Position numbers and translations under genes: made by a program
Notes under the pieces: model-generated
Database searches by the model: none
What the model was told of the DNA's origin: nothing
Seen by the model: the letters and a program-made list of their open reading frames with translations, nothing else
In this document: in pieces, positions 37,727-47,236 of the stretch
Position numbering within the stretch: position 1 is the first letter of the stretch
Layout of the letters: the number at the start of each line of letters is the position of its first letter
Assembly (NCBI RefSeq): GCF_003671765.1
Contig: NZ_QPIB01000011.1
Coordinates: forward strand, 136,984-200,983
Reading direction: 5' to 3'
Length of the DNA: 64,000 nt
From: Xenophilus sp. E41
GTDB lineage: Bacteria; Pseudomonadota; Gammaproteobacteria; Burkholderiales; Burkholderiaceae_C

Positions 37727-37900
37727 CTAGCGCGCCTGGCCGCGGCGCATGAGGCCTGCGATGAAGCTCGCGATCGTCAGGATGGCGAAGATCACGAAAA
37801 GAAGTTTCGCGATGCCGACGGCCCCTGCGGCGATGCCCCCGAAGCCGAACAGTGCAGCCACCAGGGCGATGACAAGAAAAACGACGGTGTAGTGCAGCAT
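37727..37900 (-). CDS. DUF1328 small membrane protein
   Basis: 57 residues from [20 protein letters not shown], the family's invariant start, with two hydrophobic segments. YtjA of E. coli is the same family and is stress-induced. Separate from the downstream DUF883 gene by 54 bp. Confidence 0.93.
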   Translation of the reverse strand: MLHYTVVFLVIALVAALFGFGGIAAGAVGIAKLLFVIFAILTIASFIAGLMRRGQAR

Positions 37901-38069
37901 GCGGCGCGCCTCTGATGAGTGGATGGCCCTGGTGCCGAACGCTGTCAGGGATGAAAGCGGGTGGCTACCGAAGCGATGCACCGAGCTTAGAAGCGGGGCC
38001 TCGGGACCCCTGTCAGCAGCCGAGGGGACGGGCCGTAGGAAAGCACCGAATCGCCCGTCGAAGGCAGGG

Positions 38070-39416
38070 TCAGTGCGCGCGCGTGGGCAACATGGCCTGC
38101 AGGCGCGTGCCCTCGCCGGGCGCGGAATTCACCGTGAGCTTTCCGCCTGCCGCTTCGACGCGGTGTCGCATGCCGGCCAGCCCGTGGGTCGAAGGACGGG
38201 TCTGCTGCGCATCGAAGCCGCGGCCGTTGTCGGTGACTTCGACGATGAGGTGGTTGTCGTAGTTCTTCAGCACGATCGTCGCCTCGGTGGCCTCGGCGTA
38301 CTTGCCGATGTTGGTCAGGCCCTCCTGGATCATGCGGTAGACGGTGAGCTGTCGGGCCTCGTCGATGACGACCGGCTCCAGCACCATCTCGACCTGGATC
38401 CCTGAGCGGTCGGCGAACTCGCGGCCCAGGATCTCCAGCGAGGCCACGAGGCCGAGGTTGGACAGCGACGAAGGCCGCAGGTCCTCGATGATCCGACGCT
38501 TGAGCGCGATGCCGGAATTGAGCAGCTCGGTCAGGTGCTGAAGGCGCTGGGTGGCCTCGGGCGAATCGGCCAGCCGCGACTTCAGCCGCGCGACGTCGAG
38601 CTTGGCCGCAGTGAGCAGCGCGCCCAGCTCGTCGTGCAGTTCGCGCGCCAGGAAGCCCCGCTCGGTTTCGCGCACCTCCTGCAGGTGCGTGGCCAGTTCC
38701 GCGAGCGAGGCAGTGCGCTCGCGAACCTCCGCCTCGAGGGTGTTGCGCTCGCGCTGCAGCGCCAATTGCTGGCGCTCGCCGGCCGACTGCAGGGCATGGG
38801 TCTGCCGCAGGTACAGGAAGAAGGCGAGCAGCCCTGCCAGCGCGATGATGCCGATGCCGCCGCGCGCCAGGTTCAGCGCACGCGCGACCTGTTCCTGCCC
38901 GGCCCTGAGCGACTGGTCGCTCAAGGCCGCCAGTGCTGCGGCCTGCTCCCGTATGCGGCTCATTTCCTCGCGGCCCACGTCGGTGGTCAGCACGAAGCGG
39001 GAGGCGTCGGCGTTGCCGTCGCGCGTGAGCCTCAGGCTCATGTCCATCTCGGCGAGCTTGCGCGACAGGTGGTCGGCCAGATTCGCCAGTTGCGCCTGCT
39101 CTGCCGGGCGGTTCGCATAGAGGATGCGCAAGCGGGCGAGATGCACCCCGATGTCCTTGATCGCGCTGTCGTAGGGTTCGCGGTAGCGTGCCTCTCCGGT
39201 CAGGAGGTAGCCGCGTTGGCCGGTCTCGGCATCGAGCACGTCCTGCAGCAGCGTGTTGACCGCAAGGCGCGCCTCCTGCGCCCGTCTGATCTCGGCCAGG
39301 GCCTTGCTCGACTGGCGATAGCCGACCTCGTTGATGCCCACGAGCACCAGCGTGGCCAGCAGGGCCAAACCCAGGCTCCAGACCAGCTTCGAGAACAACA
39401 ACCGGCGCATCAACAT
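38070..39416 (-). CDS. CHASE3 sensor histidine kinase (HisKA_3)
   Basis: 448 residues. Membrane segment at ~10-32, periplasmic CHASE3 domain (~40-180; [20 protein letters not shown]), second membrane segment ~187-204, coiled coil, then a HisKA_3 dimerisation domain with phospho-acceptor His261 in [13 protein letters not shown] and a HATPase domain ([35 protein letters not shown]). NarX/DegS subfamily; it should phosphorylate the divergent NarL-type regulator. Signal unknown. Next to the stress cluster it may control. Confidence 0.95.
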   Translation of the reverse strand: MLMRRLLFSKLVWSLGLALLATLVLVGINEVGYRQSSKALAEIRRAQEARLAVNTLLQDVLDAETGQRGYLLTGEARYREPYDSAIKDIGVHLARLRILYANRPAEQAQLANLADHLSRKLAEMDMSLRLTRDGNADASRFVLTTDVGREEMSRIREQAAALAALSDQSLRAGQEQVARALNLARGGIGIIALAGLLAFFLYLRQTHALQSAGERQQLALQRERNTLEAEVRERTASLAELATHLQEVRETERGFLARELHDELGALLTAAKLDVARLKSRLADSPEATQRLQHLTELLNSGIALKRRIIEDLRPSSLSNLGLVASLEILGREFADRSGIQVEMVLEPVVIDEARQLTVYRMIQEGLTNIGKYAEATEATIVLKNYDNHLIVEVTDNGRGFDAQQTRPSTHGLAGMRHRVEAAGGKLTVNSAPGEGTRLQAMLPTRAH

Positions 39417-39519
39417 GCCATCGAATCCGTCACGCGAACAATTTCATGAATAATGGTTAACAACTTATTCGCGGCATGGGCTGGCGCAGCGATGTGCCAC
39501 CCGATGGAGAGAGCGACAG

Positions 39520-40152
39520 ATGATCAAGATCGGCATTGTGGACGACCACGCGATCGTGCGGTCCGGGTTGAAGCAGTTTTTCTCCGAGCACGTGGACCTG
39601 CGCGTGGTGGGTGAGGCATCCACCGGGCGCGAGGCCATCGAGCTCGTTCGGACCACCGAGCTCGACGTACTGGTCATGGACCTGTCGATGCCCGGCCAGA
39701 GCGGCATCGACGCACTGGCGATGATTCGGGCCAAGGCGCCGGATGTGGGCATCCTCATCCTCAGTGGTTACCCCGAGGAGCACTACGCGATGAACCTCAT
39801 CCGCCAGGGCGCCTCGGGCTACCTGAACAAGGACTGTGAGCCGCTGGAGATCGTCAACGCGATCCGCACCATCGCGATGGGGCGGCGCTACATCACTCCG
39901 GCGGTGGCGGAACTGCTGGCGCGGCAACTCGACCGCAAGGACGACGCGGCGCCGCACGAGCAGCTGTCGGAGCGCGAATTCCAGGTCTTCCTCAAGCTGG
40001 CCAAGGGCGAGACGGCCGGCGAGATCGCCAAGACTTTGTCGCTGTCGGTGAAGACGGTGAGCACCTACCGCACGCGTCTGATGGAAAAGATGAACCTGTC
40101 GTCCAACAGCGACCTGACCTACTACGCGTTGAAGAACAAGCTCATCGACTGA
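39520..40152 (+). CDS. NarL/FixJ-family response regulator
   Basis: 210 residues. Receiver domain with acidic pair Asp8/Asp9, phospho-acceptor Asp54 (VMDLSMPGQSG) and Lys in GYLNKD; LuxR-type DNA-binding domain at the C-terminus (LSEREFQVFLKLAKGETAGEIAKTL, VKTVSTYRTRLMEKMNL). Transcribed divergently from the CHASE3 kinase across a 103-bp gap, so they form one two-component system. Confidence 0.96.
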   Translation: MIKIGIVDDHAIVRSGLKQFFSEHVDLRVVGEASTGREAIELVRTTELDVLVMDLSMPGQSGIDALAMIRAKAPDVGILILSGYPEEHYAMNLIRQGASGYLNKDCEPLEIVNAIRTIAMGRRYITPAVAELLARQLDRKDDAAPHEQLSEREFQVFLKLAKGETAGEIAKTLSLSVKTVSTYRTRLMEKMNLSSNSDLTYYALKNKLID

Positions 40153-40189
40153 GCAGCGGCGCGGCAACGCGGCCGGCGCCCGCCGCGCC

Positions 40190-40597
40190 TCAAGGCCCGG
40201 CGTTGCTCGCCGTCGCAGTCTGTTGGCTGTGTGCAATGCAGAAGTCGACCAGGGCGTCGATCTCGTTGGACTTGTCGAACACGGCATCCACGCCCAGTTG
40301 GGCGCAGCGCTTGCGGATGTCCGGCGTCGCATAGTTGCTCAGGACCACCACCTTCTGCTGCGGCCCACGCGCCGAGCAGGCCTGCAGCACGCCCAGGCCG
40401 CTGCCCTGCTTGAGGAAGAGGTCCACGATCGCCAATTGCCAGTCGCCGGCATGATCGCGCAGCCACCGGCGGGCGTCGTTCTCCGTCTCCGCGAAGCCGA
40501 CGGCGTTGACGTCCGTCAACTCCTCGAGCGTGCCGACCAGGTTCTCGCGGATGGTGAGGTTGTCCTCCACGATGTAGGTGTTCAGGCGCTGGCTCAT
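40190..40597 (-). CDS. Stand-alone receiver-domain protein
   Basis: 135 residues, a single CheY-like receiver: EDN acidic cluster near 11-13, phospho-acceptor Asp59 (LAIVDLFLKQGSGLGVL), Ser/Thr position in VVVLSNYATP and Lys in FDKSNE. No output domain. Convergent with the NarL-type regulator (37 bp between stops), so it may be a second phosphate sink or adaptor for the same CHASE3 kinase; that is inferred from position only. Confidence 0.9.
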   Translation of the reverse strand: MSQRLNTYIVEDNLTIRENLVGTLEELTDVNAVGFAETENDARRWLRDHAGDWQLAIVDLFLKQGSGLGVLQACSARGPQQKVVVLSNYATPDIRKRCAQLGVDAVFDKSNEIDALVDFCIAHSQQTATASNAGP

Positions 40598-40919
40598 GGC
40601 GCCGAGCGCCAGGGCAGGGCCCGCGCCACTCCGTGCAACTGAACTGCCTCAACCTGTAAAACCATGGTCCGCATGCTACGGCTTCGCGCCCGGTCTGGTA
40701 TGCAAGGTTCGGCGGCTTGAAGTCGTAGGAGCAGTCCCACATGCCGCCGGGGCTGACGCGAGTAGGTCGCGACGCACAGACGCTGCGGGGTCGTGCTGAC
40801 CTGCGGTGGGCCAGGGTCTTCATACGCTCGTCGCGTCGCCGGCAGGATCCGGTTTCGATCGACCGGCCCCTGTCTGGCCCTGCACAACACGACGCAACAC
40901 GACGAGAAGGACCCATGCC
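40598..40919. other. Gene-free 320-bp stretch before the AsmA unit
   Basis: No coding frame is convincing. It contains the upstream regions of the receiver gene (minus) and of the small exported-type gene (plus), including gtcgtaggagcagtcccacat near 40724-40743 and direct repeats of acaacacgacgc near 40885. No clear hairpin or promoter stands out. Confidence 0.6.
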
Positions 40920-41081
40920 ATGAAGGCCGTTGCCACCTATGTGATCGCGGGCGTTCTTGCGCTGGCCGCAGCGCTTGCGACGGTGCATGGCGAGGCCGGC
41001 ATGGCGGAGGTGCACGTGGCCGATGCGGCGCGTGGCGACGCCATGCAGTCCGTGGATTGGCTGTGGCCTTCGGGTCGCTGA
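40920..41081 (+). CDS. Small secreted or membrane-anchored protein
   Basis: 53 residues: MKAVATYVIAGVLALAAALATVHG is a good signal peptide or anchor, followed by a short acidic tail ending WLWPSGR. gagaagga precedes the ATG by about 10 bp, and the stop is 10 bp before the AsmA start. No family recognised. Real translation is plausible but not certain. Confidence 0.5.
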   Translation: MKAVATYVIAGVLALAAALATVHGEAGMAEVHVADAARGDAMQSVDWLWPSGR

Positions 41082-41091
41082 GGCCCGGCCG

Positions 41092-43125
41092 ATGGCAGGC
41101 TCTTCGATCAACGCTCCGTCCCGTTCGGCCCGCTCCGCCAAGCGCGGCCTGCTGGCGTTGGGGGTGCTGCTGGTCGCGCTGGTCCTGTTGCTCATGTTCT
41201 TCCCCTGGGACGTGCTGCGTGGGCCCATCAACCGTTATGTGAGCGACAAGACCGGCCGCCACTTCGAGATCACCCGCAGGCTCGATGTCACCCTGGGGCT
41301 GCGACAGGCGACCGTTCACCTGGACGGCATCGAGTTCGCCAACCCCTCGTGGGCGCGGGCGCCCTATCTGGTCAAGGCCGAACGGGCGGACATCGACCTG
41401 CGTCTGTGGCCGCTGTTGCGAGGCGCCGTGGTGCTGCCCGGCGTGCGCCTGGCCGGCCCGCAACTGGGCTTGCAGATGGAAGCCGACGGCCGACGCACCT
41501 GGGCGCTCGGCAAGAGCGATGCGGGCGAGGGCGGCAAGGGCACGGTGCCCACCATCGGGCTGCTCCAGGTCGACAACGGCGCCCTCGACTTCCTGGCGCC
41601 GGCCTATGGCGTCGATCTGCAGGCGCAGTTCAGTTTCGATCCGGCTCGCGGCGACCTGCCCCTGAGCTACAGCATGAAGGGTCGCTACAAGCAGCAGCCG
41701 CTCTCGGCGGAGGGCCGCACGGGCAACGTGCTGCAGATCGACCACGTCGGCCAGCCGCCGTTCCCGATCGAGATCAAGGCCGCGGCCGGACGCACTCGGC
41801 TCAACGCCAGCGGCACGGTGGGCTCGCTGACCGAACTGGACGAGATCGATGCCAAGTTCGACCTCAAGGGCCAGACGCTGGGCGATCTGTACGGCCTGCT
41901 GGGGGTGGCGCTGCCGCAGACCTCACCCTACGCGGTGCGCGGCCAGGTCCGCAAGCGCGCCAAGCTGTGGGAGGTGTCGTCGATGGCCGGCCGGCTGGGC
42001 CTGTCGGACATCGGCGGGCAGCTCAGCTTCGACCAGGGCGCGGCCACACCGAAGCTCAGCGGCACGCTCAGTTCCAAGGTGATGGACATGGACGACCTCG
42101 GGCCGCTCATCGGTCTGCCGCCCACCGAGCGCAGCGCCAAGGCGGTGGAGGGCGTGGCCCCGCCACCCACCGTCGAGCAGGTGCAGCGCCGGCGCGGCGA
42201 CGGCAAGGTGCTGCCCACGGCGCCGCTGGACTTCGAGCGCCTGCGCGCCATGAACGCCGACGTGCGCTACACCGCGGAACGCATCCGCAACGTGCGCGAC
42301 ATTCCGCTGGACCGCGGCAGCGTGCACGTGGCGCTGCAGGATGCGGTGCTGACCCTCGATCCGCTCGACCTCGGCGTTGCGGGCGGCAAGATCGCGGGCG
42401 CGATCCGCATCGGTGCCGCGAGCCAGCCGGCCGACATCCGCGCGGCGCTCGACCTGCGCGCGCTTCAGCTGGCGCGGCTGGTGCCGAAGCTCGAGGCCTC
42501 GGGCAACAGCGTGGGGCGCATCGACGGGCGCATCAACATCTCCGGTGCAGGCAGTTCCGTCGCCACCTGGCTGGGCGGTGCCTCGGGCGACGTGGCGCTG
42601 CTGATGGGTGCCGGCCAGTTCGGCAACCTGCTGCCGGTGTTCGCGACGCTGGTCGGTGGCGACATCCTCAAGTTCCTGGCGCGCGGCGACAAGGACGTGC
42701 AACTGCGCTGCGCGGCGGTGGCCTTCGACGTCAACAAGGGCGTGATGGACAGCCGCACGATGGTCCTGGACACCAGCAACGCCGTCTTCATCGCCACCGG
42801 GCAGGCCAACCTCGCCAAGGAGACGCTGGACTTCACGATCCGTCCCGAGCCCAAGAGCAAGAGCATCCTGTCGATCCGCACGCCGTTGACCGTCGGCGGC
42901 ACCTTCGCGAACCCCCGCCCGGGCGTGGAGGTGGCGCCGCTGCTGGCTCGCGCTGCGGGTGTGGTGGCGGGTGCCACGATCAATCCGCTGCTGGCGCTGG
43001 CTGCCACCCTCGAAACCGGGCCGGGCAAGGACGCGGACTGCGGCGCCGTGCTGCAGGACGCCCGCACCCCCGACAGCCGCACCGCGACCCAGGGCGCGGC
43101 GCGTGCCAAGGCCATCCGGCCCTGA
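41092..43125 (+). CDS. AsmA-family envelope protein
   Basis: 677 residues from the ATG at 41092. One N-terminal membrane anchor (LLALGVLLVALVLLLMFFPWDVL), then the AsmA start PINRYVSDKTGRHFEITRRLDV and a long beta-rich periplasmic region, ending in the AsmA C-terminal domain (GVMDSRTMVLDTSNAVFIATG, then LDFTIRPEPKSKSILSIRTPLTVGGTF in substance). AsmA-like proteins are thought to form lipid-conducting bridges between inner and outer membrane. No neighbour shares the pathway. Confidence 0.93.
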   Translation: MAGSSINAPSRSARSAKRGLLALGVLLVALVLLLMFFPWDVLRGPINRYVSDKTGRHFEITRRLDVTLGLRQATVHLDGIEFANPSWARAPYLVKAERADIDLRLWPLLRGAVVLPGVRLAGPQLGLQMEADGRRTWALGKSDAGEGGKGTVPTIGLLQVDNGALDFLAPAYGVDLQAQFSFDPARGDLPLSYSMKGRYKQQPLSAEGRTGNVLQIDHVGQPPFPIEIKAAAGRTRLNASGTVGSLTELDEIDAKFDLKGQTLGDLYGLLGVALPQTSPYAVRGQVRKRAKLWEVSSMAGRLGLSDIGGQLSFDQGAATPKLSGTLSSKVMDMDDLGPLIGLPPTERSAKAVEGVAPPPTVEQVQRRRGDGKVLPTAPLDFERLRAMNADVRYTAERIRNVRDIPLDRGSVHVALQDAVLTLDPLDLGVAGGKIAGAIRIGAASQPADIRAALDLRALQLARLVPKLEASGNSVGRIDGRINISGAGSSVATWLGGASGDVALLMGAGQFGNLLPVFATLVGGDILKFLARGDKDVQLRCAAVAFDVNKGVMDSRTMVLDTSNAVFIATGQANLAKETLDFTIRPEPKSKSILSIRTPLTVGGTFANPRPGVEVAPLLARAAGVVAGATINPLLALAATLETGPGKDADCGAVLQDARTPDSRTATQGAARAKAIRP

Positions 43126-43139
43126 GCGCTGCACGCGCC

Positions 43140-43196
43140 GTTTGATGGGCAAATCGGGCTGGAGCCTGCATCTAGCCTGCGCACACAGCTATCGTT
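43140..43196 (-). repeat. Probable intergenic repeat family A copy
   Basis: Read on the minus strand it starts tgaaacgatagctgtgtgcgcaggctagatgcaggctccagcccgattt. It carries the gatagctg core of the family but lacks a good second hairpin, and it provides the stop codon context of moeB. Confidence 0.5.
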
Positions 43197-43973
43197 TCAG
43201 GAGCAGACGGCGGGCGCTCCATCGTGGCGGCCGCCGCACACGGGGCACGCCGGGTCGCGGCGCACGCGCATCGTCTCGAAGCTGCTGCTGCGCCCGTCGA
43301 ACATCAGCAGCCGCCCCACCAGGCCGCCGCCCACGCCAGCCAGCAGCTTGAGCGCCTCATGCGCCTGCAGCGTGCCGATGGTGCCCACCACCGGGCCGAA
43401 CACGCCGAGCACCGCGCAGCGGGTTTCCTCGAACTGCGCGTCGGGCGGGAACAGGCAGGCGTAGCAGGGCGACTGGGAATCGCGCGGGTCGTACACGCCC
43501 AGCTGGCCGTCGAAGCGAATGGCCGCGCCGGCCACCAGGGGCTTGCCGTGCGCCACGCAGGCGGCGTTCACCGCCTGGCGCGTCGCGAAGTTGTCCGAGC
43601 AGTCCAGCACCACGTCGGCCTGGGGCACGCGGCGTGCGAGCAGGGCGGCATCGGCACGCGCGGCCTCGACCTCCACCGCCACCTCGGGGTTCAGCGCCCG
43701 GATGGCCTGCTGCGCCGACGCGACCTTGGCCTGACCCACGCGGGCCGTCGTGTGGGCGATCTGGCGCTGCAGGTTGGTCAGGTCGACCGTGTCGTCGTCC
43801 ACCAGGGTGATGTGCCCCACGCCGGCGGCGGCCAGGTACAGCGCCACCGGCGAGCCCAGCCCGCCGGCCCCGATGACCAGCGCGTGCGCGGCCGACACGC
43901 GGGCCTGGCCGTCGATGCCGAACTCCTCCAGCAGGATGTGGCGCGAGTAGCGCAGCAGGTCGTCGTCTTCCAT
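43197..43973 (-). CDS. moeB: MoeB/ThiF-family adenylyltransferase
   Basis: 258 residues (E. coli MoeB 249, ThiF 251). Adenylates the C-terminal Gly-Gly of a small sulfur carrier (MoaD or ThiS). Motifs: RYSRHILLEEFG, GAGGLGSPVALYLAAAGVG (ATP site), the Arg finger in DLTNLQRQI, and two zinc CxxC pairs (CYACLFPP and CPVCGG). MoeB and ThiF cannot be separated by sequence alone. If MoeB, it serves molybdopterin needed by the formate dehydrogenase 8 kb away. Downstream of ctpA on the minus strand. Confidence 0.9.
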   Translation of the reverse strand: MEDDDLLRYSRHILLEEFGIDGQARVSAAHALVIGAGGLGSPVALYLAAAGVGHITLVDDDTVDLTNLQRQIAHTTARVGQAKVASAQQAIRALNPEVAVEVEAARADAALLARRVPQADVVLDCSDNFATRQAVNAACVAHGKPLVAGAAIRFDGQLGVYDPRDSQSPCYACLFPPDAQFEETRCAVLGVFGPVVGTIGTLQAHEALKLLAGVGGGLVGRLLMFDGRSSSFETMRVRRDPACPVCGGRHDGAPAVCS

Positions 43974-43994
43974 GGCGGCCGATGATCGCAGAGC

Positions 43995-44031
43995 CCCCCA
44001 AAGAGATCGGCCTCCGCGAGGGAGGCCGATG
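43995..44031 (-). terminator. Hairpin after ctpA
   Basis: atcggcctcc (44006-44015) pairs with ggaggccgat (44021-44030); on the minus strand it is followed by ctcttt. Moderately good intrinsic terminator between ctpA and moeB. Confidence 0.6.
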
Positions 44032-44053
44032 CAGCGGGGAGCGCGGACTGCGC

Positions 44054-45496
44054 TCAGTTGTCCTTTTTCTCGTCCTTGTTCTCGACGATCACCTGCGTCT
44101 TGCTGACCACCACGGGCTGGCCCTTGAGCTGGTTGATCGCCTGCACGAGCGGGAAGTCCTTGTCGGTCCCGAACTCGGGCGTCTTGCGGTCCTGCGGCGG
44201 CTTCTTGGCCTCTTCCTCTAGGCGCTTGCGGGCCTCGTCGCGAGCCTTCTCGCGCTCCGGGTCCTTCACCTCGGGGCCCTGGCCGCTGGACAGGTGCTTC
44301 TCCAGGTCGGCCTCGCGCATGCGCAGGGCCGCGTAGGGGCTGCCCTCGGCGCTCTCGTCGACCAGCACGTTCGGCACGATGCCGCGCGCCTGGATCGAGG
44401 TGCCGCTGGGCGTGTAGTAGCGCGCGGTGGTGATCTTCAGGCCGGTGTCGGGGCCGAGCGGGCGCACCGTCTGCACCGAGCCCTTGCCGAAGGTCTGGCT
44501 GCCCATGATGGTCGCGCGCTTGTGGTCCTGCAGCGCGCCGGCCACGATCTCGCTGGCCGAGGCCGAGCCTTCGTTCACCAGCACGATCAACGGCACGGTC
44601 TTGAGCGCCGCCGGCAGGCTGCGCAGCGGGTCGGAACCGGAGCGGCGCTGGTAGTCCTCGGGGATGGCCTTGTAGACCTGCTTGCTCTCGGCGAGCTGGC
44701 CGTCGGTCGTCACCACCGTCGAATTGGCCGGCAGGAAGGCGGCCGACACGGCCACCGCCGCGTCGAGCAGGCCGCCCGGGTCGTTGCGCAGGTCGAGCAC
44801 CAGGCCCTTGAGGTTGGGGTCCTGCTTGTAGATCTCGTCGACCTTCTTCACGAAGTCGTCAACGGTGCGCTCCTGGAACTGCGACAGGCGGATCCAGGCG
44901 TAGCCCGGCTCGATCACCTTGCCGCGGACCGACTGCGTGCGGATCTCCTCGCGCGTGATGGTCACGGGGAAGGTGCGGCTCTCGTCCTTGCGGAAGATGG
45001 TCAGCAGCACCTTGGTGCCGGCCTCGCCGCGCATGCGCTTGACGGCGTCGTTCAGCGAGAGGCCCTTGACGGCCGTGTCGTCGATCTTGGTGATCAGGTC
45101 GTTGGGCTTGAGGCCGGCGCGGAAGGCGGGCGAGCCCTCGATCGGCGAGACGATCTTGACCAGGCCGTCCTCCTGCGAGATCTCGATGCCCACGCCCACG
45201 AAGCGGCCCGAAGTGCCCTCGCGGAATTCCTTGAAGGACTTCTTGTCGAAGTACTGCGAGTGCGGGTCCAGCCCGGACACCATGCCCGAGATGGCGTCGG
45301 AGATCAGCTTCTTGTCGTCGACCGGCTCGACGTAGTCGCTCTTGACCATGCCGAACACGGCGGCGAGCTGCTGCAGCTCTTCCAGCGGCAGGGGCGCCAT
45401 CGCGCCCCGCGCCACCGTCTGCAGCGAGACGGTCGTCAGCACGCCGGCAACGACGCCTGCGCTCACCCAGCCGGTGATCTTGAGTTTCTGGCCCAT
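44054..45496 (-). CDS. ctpA: S41 carboxy-terminal processing protease
   Basis: 480 residues from the ATG at 45496, preceded by GAAGGG. N-terminal signal/anchor (KITGWVSAGVVAGVLTTVSL), PDZ domain (GVGIEISQEDGLVKIVSPIEGSPA), then the S41 catalytic part with VLVNEGSASASEIVAGALQDHKRA (Ser) and GSQTFGKGSVQTV (Lys of the Ser-Lys dyad). A charged Lys/Glu-rich tail follows. Periplasmic processing or quality control. Sits downstream of gpmA, as in related genomes. Confidence 0.95.
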   Translation of the reverse strand: MGQKLKITGWVSAGVVAGVLTTVSLQTVARGAMAPLPLEELQQLAAVFGMVKSDYVEPVDDKKLISDAISGMVSGLDPHSQYFDKKSFKEFREGTSGRFVGVGIEISQEDGLVKIVSPIEGSPAFRAGLKPNDLITKIDDTAVKGLSLNDAVKRMRGEAGTKVLLTIFRKDESRTFPVTITREEIRTQSVRGKVIEPGYAWIRLSQFQERTVDDFVKKVDEIYKQDPNLKGLVLDLRNDPGGLLDAAVAVSAAFLPANSTVVTTDGQLAESKQVYKAIPEDYQRRSGSDPLRSLPAALKTVPLIVLVNEGSASASEIVAGALQDHKRATIMGSQTFGKGSVQTVRPLGPDTGLKITTARYYTPSGTSIQARGIVPNVLVDESAEGSPYAALRMREADLEKHLSSGQGPEVKDPEREKARDEARKRLEEEAKKPPQDRKTPEFGTDKDFPLVQAINQLKGQPVVVSKTQVIVENKDEKKDN

Positions 45497-45583
45497 GGAA
45501 TTCCCTTCGGCGAACCGGATCGATTCAATATACACAGCTTGGAAGCAATTTCCTCGCCGCGGTTCCGTGACCGTTGAGCCGCG

Positions 45584-46327
45584 TCAGGCTTTGCCCTGCG
45601 AGGCCACGGCCGCCGCCGCCTTGGCCGCGGCCTCGGCATCGCCGAGGTAGTAGTGGCGCAGCGGCTTGAGGTCGTCGTCGAGCTCGTAGACCAGCGGGAT
45701 GCCGTTCGGGATGTTCAGGCCGACGATGTCGCTGTCCGAGATGCCGTCCAGGTACTTGACCAGCGCCCGGATCGAATTGCCGTGCGCCGCCACCACGATC
45801 CGCCGGCCGGCGCGGATGGCCGGGGCCATCGATTCGTTCCAGAAGGGCAGCACCCGCGCCACGGTGTCCTTCAGGCATTCCGTGAGAGGGATCTGCTCCG
45901 GCGACAGCTTGGCGTAGCGCACGTCGCTGCGCTCGGAGCGCGGGTCGGTGGGCTCGAGCGCCGGCGGCGGGGTGTCGTAGCTGCGGCGCCAGATCAGCAC
46001 CTGCTCGTCGCCGTATTGCTTGGCCATGTCGGCCTTGTTCAGGCCCTGCAGCGCACCGTAGTGGCGCTCGTTGAGGCGCCACGAATGGATGACCGGCAGC
46101 CAGGTGCGGTCCAACTCGTCGAGGGTGTGCCACAGGGTGCGCGTGGCGCGCTTGAGCACGCTGGTGTAGGCGACGTCGAAATCGTAGCCCTCGGCCTTGA
46201 GCAGGCGCCCGGCCTGCTTGGCCTGCTCCACGCCGGTCTCGGTCAGGTCGACGTCGGTCCAGCCGGTGAAGCGGTTCTCGAGATTCCAGGTCGATTCGCC
46301 ATGACGGATCAGCACCAGTTTGTGCAT
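45584..46327 (-). CDS. gpmA: 2,3-bisphosphoglycerate-dependent phosphoglycerate mutase
   Basis: 247 residues (E. coli 250). Interconverts 3- and 2-phosphoglycerate. RHGESTWN with catalytic His9, [11 protein letters not shown], the [12 protein letters not shown] loop with the general acid, RSYDTPPP, and the second His in [18 protein letters not shown]. Divergent from the rhodanese gene across 73 bp; ctpA follows on the same strand. Confidence 0.97.
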   Translation of the reverse strand: MHKLVLIRHGESTWNLENRFTGWTDVDLTETGVEQAKQAGRLLKAEGYDFDVAYTSVLKRATRTLWHTLDELDRTWLPVIHSWRLNERHYGALQGLNKADMAKQYGDEQVLIWRRSYDTPPPALEPTDPRSERSDVRYAKLSPEQIPLTECLKDTVARVLPFWNESMAPAIRAGRRIVVAAHGNSIRALVKYLDGISDSDIVGLNIPNGIPLVYELDDDLKPLRHYYLGDAEAAAKAAAAVASQGKA

Positions 46328-46400
46328 GGAGGCCTTTTGGATGTATTCGGTGGGAAAGCGCTGATTCTAAAATCCCGGGTTTGCCCACCCGGAACGCCCT

Positions 46401-46808
46401 GTGAAATTCTTTGTCGACAACTGGCTCCTGATCCTCATCGCCCTCAGTTCCGGCGGCATGCTCGCCTGGCCCAGGCTGCGCGGCGCCGGGCAGGGCTCGC
46501 TCACGGTCCAGGGCGCGGTCCACATCATCAACCGCGAACGCGGCGTGCTGGTCGACGTGCGCGAGCCCGAGGAATTCGCGGCCGGCCACCCGGTGGGTGC
46601 CCGCAACGTGCCGCTGGACCAGCTGGAGGCCAAGCTGCCCGGCGCCGTCAAGAACAAGACCGTGCCGCTGCTGCTGATCTGCGCCAGCGGCAGCCGTGCC
46701 CAACGCGCCGTGGCCACGGCCAAGAAACTCGGCTATGAGCAGGCCCAAGCGGTGAGCGGCGGGCTGAAAGCCTGGAAAGACGCTAACCTGCCTGTCGAGA
46801 AGGCCTGA
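46401..46808 (+). CDS. Membrane-anchored rhodanese-like protein
   Basis: 135 residues starting with GTG. One N-terminal membrane segment (WLLILIALSSGGMLAWP), then a rhodanese domain with VDVREPEEFAAGHPVGARNVPL and active-site loop CASGSRAQ (Cys ~96). E. coli YibN, next to grxC-secB-gpsA there too, has the same plan. Probably sulfurtransferase activity facing the cytoplasm. First of the rhodanese-grxC-secB-gpsA set. Confidence 0.93.
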   Translation: MKFFVDNWLLILIALSSGGMLAWPRLRGAGQGSLTVQGAVHIINRERGVLVDVREPEEFAAGHPVGARNVPLDQLEAKLPGAVKNKTVPLLLICASGSRAQRAVATAKKLGYEQAQAVSGGLKAWKDANLPVEKA

Positions 46809-46849
46809 CGCGTCCCTCCATTCGTGCGTCGCGGCCTCCAAGGAGCCCC

Positions 46850-47110
46850 ATGCAACCCGTCAAGATGTACACCACCGCGGTCTGCCCCTACTGCATCCGC
46901 GCCAAGCAGATCCTCAAGGCCAAGGGCGTCGAGCAGATCGAGGAGATCCGCATCGACACCAACCCCGAGGAACGCGCCCGCATGATGGAGATCACCCAGC
47001 GCCGCACCGTGCCGCAGATCTTCGTCGGCGACACCCACGTCGGCGGCTGCGACGACCTGATCGCGCTCGACAGCCGCGGCGGCCTGGTGCCGTTGCTGCA
47101 GGGCGCCTGA
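46850..47110 (+). CDS. grxC: Glutaredoxin 3
   Basis: 86 residues, glutathione-dependent dithiol oxidoreductase with active site CPYC (Cys12/Cys15), the cis-Pro motif TVPQIFVGD and GGCDDL for glutathione binding. 41 bp after the rhodanese gene. Confidence 0.96.
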   Translation: MQPVKMYTTAVCPYCIRAKQILKAKGVEQIEEIRIDTNPEERARMMEITQRRTVPQIFVGDTHVGGCDDLIALDSRGGLVPLLQGA

Positions 47111-47180
47111 GCCGCGCCGCCTTGCCCTCCCGTCGCCCCGTAGCGGCGCGGCGGGCAGGCGATAATCCCCGACCTCTCGC

Positions 47181-47219
47181 ACGCCCGCCGTGGGAATCCT
47201 CCCTCGCGGGCGTTGTTTT
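47181..47219 (+). terminator. Hairpin with T-tract between grxC and secB
   Basis: acgcccgc (47181-47188) pairs with gcgggcgt (47206-47213) over a 17-nt loop, followed by tgtttt. It may end part of the grxC transcript; secB begins 24 bp later. Confidence 0.6.
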
Positions 47220-47236
47220 GACCTGAAAGCAAAGCC

